Of a stretch of DNA of 64,000 nt, positions 57,739 to 64,000 are shown piece after piece (within the stretch, counting starts at the first letter, position 1; the number at the start of each line of letters is the position of its first letter). Below the pieces are notes generated by a model. That model searched no databases and was not told where the DNA came from. It saw only the letters and a program-made list of their open reading frames with translations. Position numbers and translations under genes: made by a program. Source of the stretch: DATMER01 sp963741305 (GTDB lineage Bacteria; Acidobacteriota; Thermoanaerobaculia; Multivoradales; UBA5704); assembly GCA_963741305.1 (NCBI GenBank), contig CAVUHL010000003.1:930001-994000 (forward strand), in the 5' to 3' direction.

Positions 57739-58602
57739 ATGACCGACCTGCGTTCGTCCCGGATCGCCTTCGTGGGCTCCGGAGTCATGGCAGAAGTGAT
57801 GATCAGCGGCCTGCTCAGCCAGGGCGCGACGGATCCCGAGCGGATCTGGGCCTCCGGTCCACGCGAAGAGCGGGCCCTGCAACTCCGGGAGGCCTACGGC
57901 ATCCACGCCTCGACCGACAACCTGGAAGTGGTGGCGAATGCGGACCTCGTGGTCCTCTCCGTCAAGCCGCAGACCCTGTCGAAGGTGCTGCCCGAAATCG
58001 CCAAGAGCATCCGGGAAGGGCACCTGGTGCTGTCCATCATCGCCGGGGCGCGGATGAAGGTGATCGGGAACGCGCTGAAGCATCCGGCCATCGTCCGCTG
58101 CATGCCGAACCTCCCCTGCCGCATCCGGCGGGGGATGACCGTCTGGACCGCCACCCCTGAAGTCCGCCCCGAAGCGCGGGAAGAAGTGCGGGGCATCCTG
58201 CGCACCATGGGCAAGGAAATCTACGTCTCCGACGAGCGGGATGTAGACCGCGCCACGGCCGTCAACGGCACCGGGCCGGCGATCATCGCCCACTTCGTCA
58301 AGTCGCTGGAAGATGCGGCCAACTTCATTGGCGAGCCGCGCCCGCTGGCGCGGCAATCCGTGCTGGAGACGATCATTGGCACGGCCGAGATGATCCTTGC
58401 GTCGGACCGGCACCCGGCCGAGCTGATCGACAGCGTGACCTCCCCGGGAGGCACCACCTCGCGCGCCCTCCACATCCTGCACCAAGGGCGCTTCTCCGCG
58501 ATCCTGACCGATGCCATCGACGCGGCCCTGCGGCGCACCCTGGAGCTGGGCAACCAGCTCGAAGAGCAGATGCGAGAGGCAGGGAGCGACCCGGGCTCTT
58601 GA
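57739..58602 (+). CDS. proC: Pyrroline-5-carboxylate reductase
   Basis: A 287-residue NAD(P)-dependent reductase making L-proline. The Rossmann motif is IAFVGSGVMAEVMISGLL, followed by VVLSVKPQTLSKVL, RCMPNLPCRIRRGM and the C-terminal signature with ELIDSVTSPGGTTSRALHIL. It is longer than E. coli ProC by about 20 residues. Its stop lies 34 bases before a perfect 28-bp palindrome that sits between this gene and the convergent dehydrogenase gene. Proline dehydrogenase at 1.8 kb runs the opposite direction of this metabolism. Confidence 0.94.
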   Translation: MTDLRSSRIAFVGSGVMAEVMISGLLSQGATDPERIWASGPREERALQLREAYGIHASTDNLEVVANADLVVLSVKPQTLSKVLPEIAKSIREGHLVLSIIAGARMKVIGNALKHPAIVRCMPNLPCRIRRGMTVWTATPEVRPEAREEVRGILRTMGKEIYVSDERDVDRATAVNGTGPAIIAHFVKSLEDAANFIGEPRPLARQSVLETIIGTAEMILASDRHPAELIDSVTSPGGTTSRALHILHQGRFSAILTDAIDAALRRTLELGNQLEEQMREAGSDPGS

Positions 58603-58635
58603 CAAGTGCCCTGCCACGGCGGAAGAGATGGATCA

Positions 58636-58698
58636 TTTGTAGGGGCACCCCTTGTGGGTGCCCTCCGGAAGGGCACCCACAAGGGGTGCCCCTACAAA
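58636..58698. repeat. Perfect 28-bp palindrome (TTTGTAGGGGCACC)
   Basis: The arm at 58636-58663 is the exact complement of 58671-58698, with a seven-base loop. It occupies the gap between two convergent genes and can stop transcription in both directions. Perfect identity over 28 bases suggests a recently inserted or actively maintained dispersed element. Confidence 0.9.
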
Positions 58699-58716
58699 GG
58701 TTGACGTGACAAGCCC

Positions 58717-59955
58717 CTACGGCAGGAAAATCGAAAACGCGCGGTTGAGCAGGCCGGTGGTACCCGTATGGCCGTCGAGCAGCTTCGCGACGGCTCCCCG
58801 GATACGGCGCTCGACATCCGCCTGAATCGCCGCCTCGGTCACCTCGGCGCCGTCCTCCATGAGATAGGCGAAGACCCGTGCCATCCCGCAGTTGGCGATG
58901 AAGTCGGGGATGACGGCGAAGCTCGCGTCAGCCGCTTTCTGGACACCCATCTCGCCTATGTGATCGTTGAAAGGCGTATTGGCGCCGCAGCCGATCAACT
59001 GAACCCCCGCCTGCCGCAGCCATTCGAGCCTCTCGTGGGTCACGAGGAAAGAGCTCGCCGCCGGGATGAAGACGTCCGCCTCGGTCTGCCAGAAGGGCGT
59101 CGAATCCTCGCTCTCCACCCCCTCGGGAAGGTCGGTGTCCACCCGTCGCGCCAGCAGGTCCTCGATATCCAGACCCTGGGCGTCGACACTCCAGCGGTAC
59201 TCCTTCTGTCCCGCCGGACGGCTGATGATTCCCACGACCTTGGCTCCCGCTTTGTGGAGATAGTAGGCGGAAGGTCCGCCCACGTCGCCAAAGCCCTCCA
59301 CCAGGATGCGCCTTCCGACCATAGAACCGGCCACGGAACCACCCGTGATGTCGAAATAGCTCTCCACGGCCTTGGCCACTCCGTAGCCGGTAACCAGCTT
59401 CGACATCGCGAGCTCTTTGTTGATGCCAGGCAGTTGCACCGGGAGCTGGACCCCTTTTTGAAGCTGCTCGATGATCCGCTGGAAGGCAGCTTCATCCGGC
59501 GCGAAGTGGCCGCGCACGATTCCCTCCTGCGGATGACCCAGGCCGACTGCCTCCCCGGTCAGGGTGATGACCTCGTCCTCATGGACGTTCTGGTCCCCGC
59601 CTGTGCCGTAGCACGTTTTCAGGTGCTCGCCGATATGCTGGAACCACCGCTTGAGGACCTCGCGCTTGCGGGGATCGGCGCGGTCGAAGTTGAGGACCGA
59701 CTTGGCGCCGCCGATAGGCGGACCGGCCACGCCGAACTTGATCTCCATGGTCTTCGCGAGGAAGACCGCCTCCTCGCGGGTGGCGCCGGCCCTCATCCGC
59801 GTTCCGCCGCCGGCTGCGCCGCCGCGGAGGGAATTGATCACCAGCCAGCCCTCGGCGCCGGTCTCGGCATCCGTCCATTCCACGACCTCGCCAGGCTCGC
59901 TGTCGTAAAACTCCTGGTAACGACGATAGCCATCTCCGTCCTGAGCCCCTTCCAT
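58717..59955 (-). CDS. Glu/Leu/Phe/Val dehydrogenase
   Basis: A 412-residue amino-acid dehydrogenase. The substrate region is RGGAAGGGTRMRAGATREEA with MEIKFGVAGPPIGGAKSVL; NAD(P) binding shows RILVEGFGDVGGPSAYYL. The C-terminal region has VFIPAASSFLVTHERLEWL and GCGANTPFND. It interconverts an amino acid and its 2-oxoacid with ammonia; glutamate is the most likely substrate, but branched-chain specificity is possible. The ATG at 59955 lies 10 bases after AGGAG; a TTG at 59964 is the alternative. It is downstream of tyrS on the same strand, almost adjoining. Confidence 0.88.
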   Translation of the reverse strand: MEGAQDGDGYRRYQEFYDSEPGEVVEWTDAETGAEGWLVINSLRGGAAGGGTRMRAGATREEAVFLAKTMEIKFGVAGPPIGGAKSVLNFDRADPRKREVLKRWFQHIGEHLKTCYGTGGDQNVHEDEVITLTGEAVGLGHPQEGIVRGHFAPDEAAFQRIIEQLQKGVQLPVQLPGINKELAMSKLVTGYGVAKAVESYFDITGGSVAGSMVGRRILVEGFGDVGGPSAYYLHKAGAKVVGIISRPAGQKEYRWSVDAQGLDIEDLLARRVDTDLPEGVESEDSTPFWQTEADVFIPAASSFLVTHERLEWLRQAGVQLIGCGANTPFNDHIGEMGVQKAADASFAVIPDFIANCGMARVFAYLMEDGAEVTEAAIQADVERRIRGAVAKLLDGHTGTTGLLNRAFSIFLP

Positions 59956-59960
59956 CGCGC

Positions 59961-61292
59961 TCAATCTCCTCTCTCCGAGCCTTCAACCACCCGAACCAGG
60001 TGATAGGTCTTGCGCCCCTTGCGGAAAACCAGAAAACGGCCGCCGATGGCGTCATGCAGGGACACCATCCGCTTCTCGTCAGCCGAGCGTTGATTGTTGA
60101 GATAAATGCCGCCCGCCGTGATGGCGCGGCGCGCCTCCCCCTTGGACGGCACCAGGCCGGCCTCGACGAGGAGATCGACTACCGGTACGCCGCCGCTCTC
60201 CAAGCGGACCTTTGAGACTTCGCTGGAAGGCACGTCGGCGAAGATGTCCTCCACCTCCCCGGGCTCCAGGCCGGTGATCTCCTCGCCGAAGAGGATGGCC
60301 GAGGCGCGCTCGGCAGCGGCGAAGGCGGTCTCACCATGCAGGGTGCGCGTGATCTCCCGCGCCAGCCGGATCTGCGACTCGCGCTTCCCCGGGTCGGCCT
60401 CGCGCGAGCGGGCCAGCCCCTCGATCTCCTCCCGCGACAGCCAGGTGAAGAACTTCAGGTACTTGTCCACGTCCCGGTCGTCGGTGTTGAGCCAGAACTG
60501 ATAGAAGCGGAAGGGGGAAGTCAGCTTTGGATCGAGCCAGACCGTCCCGGCCTCGGTCTTGCCGAACTTGGTCCCCGCGGCCGTGGTCACCAGGGGAAAG
60601 ACGATGCCATGGGCGAGCGGCGGCTTCCTCTCGCCCTCCTTGGAGGGCTGCCAATTCTCGTCGGACCGCAGGCGCTCGATGAGGTCGATGCCGGCCGTGA
60701 TGTTGCCCCACTGATCGCTGCCGCCCATCTGGAGCTTGCAGCCGAAGCGGTCGTAGAGGACCAGGTAGTCGTAGGCCTGGAGGAGCATGTAGCTGAACTC
60801 GGTGAAGGAAAGCCCGGACTCCTCCAGCCGCCGCTTGACCGACTCTTTGGCCAGCATGCTGTTGATGGTAAAGAACTTGCCGACGTCGCGGAGGAAGTCG
60901 GTGAAGGTGATCGTGGTCAGCCAATCGGCGTTGTTGACGATCTGCGCCGGGTTGCCCTTGGCCTCGAAATCCAGGAAGGGGACGAGCTGGGACCGGATGC
61001 CCTGCAGGTTCTCCTCGATCTTCTCCTTGGTGAGGAGCTGGCGCTCCTGGGTCTTGCCGCTGGGGTCGCCGATGAGGCCGGTGCCCCCGCCGACAAGGGC
61101 GATAGGGGAGTGGCCGAAGCGCTGCAGGCGCGCCAGGGACATGACCGGCAGCATGGAGCCCACGTGCAGGCTGGCCGCGGTCGGATCGAAGCCGACATAG
61201 GCCGTAAGCTTTTCATTTGCCAGGGCTTCGGCGACCTTCTCGGTCGCGTCGTAAATCATCCCCCGCCATTGGTATTCCTCGAAGAGGTTCAA
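59961..61292 (-). CDS. tyrS: Tyrosyl-tRNA synthetase
   Basis: A 443-residue class I synthetase. AYVGFDPTAASLHVGSMLPV holds the HIGH variant (HVGS), then LVGGGTGLIGDPSGKT, QMGGSDQWGNITAG and the KMSKS variant GTKFGKTEAGTVWLD. A C-terminal S4 RNA-binding domain follows (SKGEARRAITAGGIYLNNQ). It charges tRNA-Tyr. Its start codon is 91 bases from the 53-unit hairpin array, so the array lies in its upstream region. The dehydrogenase gene follows within five bases. Confidence 0.95.
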   Translation of the reverse strand: MNLFEEYQWRGMIYDATEKVAEALANEKLTAYVGFDPTAASLHVGSMLPVMSLARLQRFGHSPIALVGGGTGLIGDPSGKTQERQLLTKEKIEENLQGIRSQLVPFLDFEAKGNPAQIVNNADWLTTITFTDFLRDVGKFFTINSMLAKESVKRRLEESGLSFTEFSYMLLQAYDYLVLYDRFGCKLQMGGSDQWGNITAGIDLIERLRSDENWQPSKEGERKPPLAHGIVFPLVTTAAGTKFGKTEAGTVWLDPKLTSPFRFYQFWLNTDDRDVDKYLKFFTWLSREEIEGLARSREADPGKRESQIRLAREITRTLHGETAFAAAERASAILFGEEITGLEPGEVEDIFADVPSSEVSKVRLESGGVPVVDLLVEAGLVPSKGEARRAITAGGIYLNNQRSADEKRMVSLHDAIGGRFLVFRKGRKTYHLVRVVEGSERGD

Positions 61293-61383
61293 CGCCAGCC
61301 TCCTTCCCCAGCCACCAGGCTGTACACGAGCTGAAGGTGTAATTTAGCCGCAAATGTAGCCAGGAAGCCAGGGTCCGGGCCTC

Positions 61384-62517
61384 GCCCGGACGATCTGGGC
61401 AGTTGCCCGGACGACTTGGGCAGTTGCCCGGATGATCTGGGCGGCTGCCCGGATGACTTGGGCGGCTGCCCGGATGACTTGGGCAGCTGCCCGGATGACT
61501 TGGGCGGCTGCCCGGATGACTTGGGCGGCTGCCCGGATGACTTGGGCAGCTGCCCGGATGACTTGGGCAGCTGCCCGGATGATTTGGGCAGCTGCCCGGA
61601 TGACTTGGGTAGCTGCCCGGATGACTTGGGCAGCTACCCGGGTGACTTGGGCAGCTGCCCGGACGACTTGGGCAGCTACCCGGATGATTTGGGCAGTTGC
61701 CCGGATGACTTGGGCAGCTGCCCGGATGACTTGGGCAGCTGCCCGGATGACTTGGGCAGCTGCCCGGATGACTTGGGCAGCTGCCCGGATGACTTGGGAA
61801 GCTGCCCGGATGACTTGGGAAGCTGCCCGGATGACTTGGGAAGCTGCCCGGATGACTTGGGAAGCTGCCCGGATGACTTGGGCAGTTGCCCGGATGACTT
61901 GGGCAGCTGCCCGGATGACTTGGGCGGCTGCCCGGATGACTTGGGCAGTTGCCCGGATGACTTGGGCGGCTGCCCGGATGACTTGGGCAGCTGCCCGGAT
62001 GACTTGGGTAGCTGCCCGGATGACTTGGGCAGCTGCCCGGATGATTTGGGCAGCTGCCCGGATGACTTGGGCAGGTGCCCGGATGACTTGGGTAGCTGCC
62101 CGGATGACTTGGGCAGCTACCCGGATGACTTGGGCAGCTGCCCGGACGACTTGGGCAGCTGCCCGGATGATTTGGGCAGCTGCCCGGACGACTTGGGCAG
62201 CTGCCCGGATGATTTGGGCAGTTGCCCGGATGACTTGGGCAGCTGCCCGGATGATTTGGGCAGTTGCCCGGATGACTTGGGCAGTTGCCCGGATGACTTG
62301 GGCAGCTGCCCGGATGACTTGGGAAGCTGCCCGGATGACTTGGGCAGCTGCCCGGATGACTTGGGCAGCTGCCCGGATGACTTGGGCAGCTACCCGGATA
62401 ACTTGGGCAGTTGCCCGGACGACCTGGGCAGTTGCCCTAAAGTTTCGGGCAGTTGCCCGGAAAGCTCGGGCAGTTGCCCGAATCATCCGGGCTGCTGCCC
62501 AAATTCATCGAGAAGTG
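61384..62517. repeat. Fifty-three-unit array of 21-bp hairpin repeats
   Basis: GCCC anchors occur at 61384 and every 21 bases to 62497 with no net insertion or deletion, giving 53 complete units. The consensus is GCCCGGATGACTTGGGCAGCT. Each unit carries GCCC-N9-GGGC, and junctions form the palindrome GGGCAGCTGCCC. The last units (62434, 62455, 62476) have unrelated loops but keep the stem. One plus-strand frame reads as (SCPDDLG)n and one minus-strand frame as (AAQVIRA)n. Most sequence variation is synonymous in the SCPDDLG frame, yet no start codon with a ribosome binding site precedes it. It separates tyrS from the divergent gene at 62645. Confidence 0.9.
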
Positions 62518-62644
62518 TCCCTGGAAGCCCCTCTTCCCTCTTGGGACCGCCGGCATCCTGCCGGCTCTTCCCCGGAACGAAGACCGTCCTCCCACTCGGT
62601 ACATCCGCAGCACACCGCCCTGCTGGGATACGATCTCCCTCCAT

Positions 62645-63007
62645 ATGGCGGTACCCGGAAAGGGCTGGCGGAAGATCTCCGTCGAGGGAAGCGTCTACCA
62701 CTGGCGCGCCAACGGACAGGATTGGGGCATTGAGGTGATCGTTGTTACTGAGGGCGCCTTCCACCGAGGGGACAGAGCCCAACAACTGGCGTTCACCCTC
62801 GACTACGACCACCTCCAGACACCGCGCGAGGCTGGAGGCTTCGCCCTGAAGCAGCGAGCGGCGGTCGCACCGGAGGTCATCCGCTTGGCGATCGAGCGCG
62901 CACTGTCCGCGGAGCCGCCTTTCAGGGGGATTGCCGGAGCGGCAGATGTGTCCCTGAGCCCGCAAGCCGTGGCCGAACTTCAGGTGCGGGCTCGCATTGA
63001 CTCTTAG
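62645..63007 (+). CDS. Hypothetical protein, 120 aa
   Basis: A protein beginning MAVPGKGWRKISVEGSVYHW with RANGQDWGIEVIVVTEG, then LDYDHLQTPREAGGFALKQR and a helical end (APEVIRLAIERALSAEP). It resembles small uncharacterised proteins with a WRxIxVxGxxYxWR opening seen in Planctomycetes and relatives. No function is known. The ATG at 62645 was chosen because the frame upstream runs back into the hairpin array. No strong ribosome binding site is seen. Confidence 0.55.
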   Translation: MAVPGKGWRKISVEGSVYHWRANGQDWGIEVIVVTEGAFHRGDRAQQLAFTLDYDHLQTPREAGGFALKQRAAVAPEVIRLAIERALSAEPPFRGIAGAADVSLSPQAVAELQVRARIDS

Positions 63008-63118
63008 CTCTAAGGTCTTCCTGGGGACGCTTCAACTCGCGCCCGCTTCAACATGCACCAGAACCTATTGTGCACCTCTTTCATTCTCGCGGTCTACGCG
63101 ATAGCATTCGGCCATTCA

Positions 63119-63147
63119 TTTACAAGAAACGACATGATGAACATATT
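63119..63147 (+). promoter_or_regulatory. Candidate sigma70-like promoter for the terminal lipoprotein gene
   Basis: TTTACA at 63119-63124 and CATATT at 63142-63147 are 17 bases apart in an AT-rich stretch. The leader to the start codon would be about 107 bases. Region 63008-63260 holds no gene; a short CTCGCGGTCTACGCGA-type palindrome lies near 63087. Confidence 0.4.
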
Positions 63148-63260
63148 GAACTGTGTGGAAAGGGGAATCTGAGCGCTGAGCCGGACGTTACGCTGCCGGT
63201 GAACGCCGAGCCAAGTAGCACCTCACCGAACAAACGATAACTCCATAAGGAGACCTGTTT

Positions 63261-64000
63261 ATGTGCGCGTGCCGGCCCTATATATGGTCAGTGTGCTTGC
63301 TTCTCACCCTCAGCGTTGCATGCACTCCAGAGAAGCCTTCCACAGAAACGAAATCCTTTTTTGTGCGCGAGGAGAAGAAGCCACGCGTCGTGGTTTTTGT
63401 GCATGGCGTTCTAGGTGACCCTCGCGCGACGTGGACCAACATAACAAGTGGAGCGTTCTTTCCTGAACTGCTACCTAAGGATGACACTTTCGACGAGGCC
63501 GACATATTCGTCTATGGCTTTCCATCGCCTAAGTTGGAGGGATCCTACGACATAGACGAACTCACGGAGCATATGCGCCGAAGTCTCGACTTCGCTGGTA
63601 TCACAAAGAACTACGAGCAGATAGTCTTCGTATGTCATAGTATGGGCGGACTAGTGACGCGGGCTTACCTACTCAAATATCGTGACGAAATCGGCGCCAA
63701 AGTTCCGATGATTTACTTTTTTTCCACACCCTCTACGGGCTCATCTATAGCGGCATTCGCTGAGAAGCTGGGCAAAAATCCCCAGTTTGGTGATATGGTC
63801 GACATCGCTGATAATACCTATCTAGGCTCTCAGCAGACTAGCTGGCTTGCCTCAACTTTTCCAAGATCGGTGCGTTCATTTTGCGCTTATGAAGTTCTGC
63901 AGACTTACGGGAAGGTCATCGTTGATAGGACAAGCGCAACAAATTTATGTAATGTACGGCTCGATCCTATCAAAGCGAATCACATCGACATCGTGAAACC
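63261..64000 (+). CDS. Lipoprotein esterase/lipase-like alpha/beta hydrolase, 3' end outside window
   Basis: Translation from ATG at 63261 gives a lipoprotein signal with lipobox LSVAC at about residues 18-22. An alpha/beta hydrolase follows: RVVVFVHGVLGDPRATW (HG oxyanion strand) and the nucleophile elbow VFVCHSMGGLVTRAYL (GxSxG variant). It resembles PGAP1-like or lecithin-cholesterol-acyltransferase-like esterases. AAGGAG stands seven to ten bases before the ATG. Base composition and codon use are clearly less GC-rich than in all other genes here, so recent transfer is likely. The frame is still open at the window end. Confidence 0.85.
   Translation, partial: MCACRPYIWSVCLLLTLSVACTPEKPSTETKSFFVREEKKPRVVVFVHGVLGDPRATWTNITSGAFFPELLPKDDTFDEADIFVYGFPSPKLEGSYDIDELTEHMRRSLDFAGITKNYEQIVFVCHSMGGLVTRAYLLKYRDEIGAKVPMIYFFSTPSTGSSIAAFAEKLGKNPQFGDMVDIADNTYLGSQQTSWLASTFPRSVRSFCAYEVLQTYGKVIVDRTSATNLCNVRLDPIKANHIDIVK

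Noticed and set aside
61344..62486. Minus-strand 380-aa protein with AAQVIRA heptads as a coiled-coil gene
   Set aside because: A 21-bp repeat keeps several frames open by arithmetic; most changes alter amino acids in this frame and no ribosome binding site is seen.
61384..62517. CRISPR array
   Set aside because: Units are contiguous 21-mers with no unique spacers of regular length, and no cas genes are nearby.

Overview
This window is a GC-rich, gene-dense bacterial chromosome segment on which almost every protein is recognisable at family level. No rRNA, tRNA or taxonomic marker is present, so the host cannot be named from the sequence. The mix of an S55 (SpoIVB-type) peptidase, CHAT proteins, a fused nuoCD, homodimeric-type pyruvate dehydrogenase E1, a KorAB ferredoxin oxidoreductase, Uma2 and many short palindromic intergenic repeats would fit an Acidobacteriota-like lineage. 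That is inference only.

Layout. 1-6.3 kb: a GNAT end, a PaaA/BoxB-like diiron oxygenase, proline dehydrogenase, an FHA-GGDEF cyclase, a secreted S9 peptidase and a YkgJ-type Cys-cluster protein. 6.3-11.1 kb: an accessory pocket with a 21-bp hairpin array, Uma2, a frameshifted NACHT-pentapeptide ATPase and a RelE/ParE toxin-antitoxin pair. 11.2-19.7 kb: a tightly overlapping run of recN, tsaC-like, S55 peptidase, beta-propeller, coaD, add and a sigma factor. 19.8-22.7 kb: a TPR-CHAT protein followed by a 58-aa Lys/Pro-rich peptide. 22.8-26.1 kb: aceE and yceI.

26.4-35.2 kb holds the most unusual locus: sigma factor, membrane anti-sigma factor, TPR-CHAT protein, a 55-aa peptide, a stand-alone caspase/gingipain-fold (clan CD) protein, a helical protein and a CHAT-TM-SUMF1 fusion. 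The seven genes mostly overlap and look like one operon. It is an elaborated paralogue of the 19.1-22.7 kb cluster. I infer a proteolytic signalling device in which clan CD proteases act near a sigma/anti-sigma pair and a small disordered peptide.

36-46.9 kb: M28 peptidase, DUF2071 protein, a LeuB-like/LeuA-like pair, xerD, an FHA-AAA+ regulator with a degenerate GAFTGA loop, a lytic transglycosylase and a SpoIIE-type phosphatase. 47-57 kb: a rubrerythrin-like protein, a secreted subtilisin, nuoB-nuoCD-nuoI and korA-korB, then a DUF559 endonuclease gene enclosed by long inverted repeats. 57.3-61.3 kb: a DsrE-like protein, proC, a glutamate/leucine dehydrogenase and tyrS. 61.4-62.5 kb is a 1.1-kb array of 53 consecutive 21-bp hairpin units. 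The right end is visibly AT-richer and carries a truncated lipoprotein esterase.

A recurring theme is structured intergenic DNA. There are arrays of about 21-bp hairpin units at four places, CCCTCTCCC palindromes at four places, REP-like 27-bp inverted repeats, a perfect 28-bp palindrome, and a 9-bp repeat that folds back on itself.
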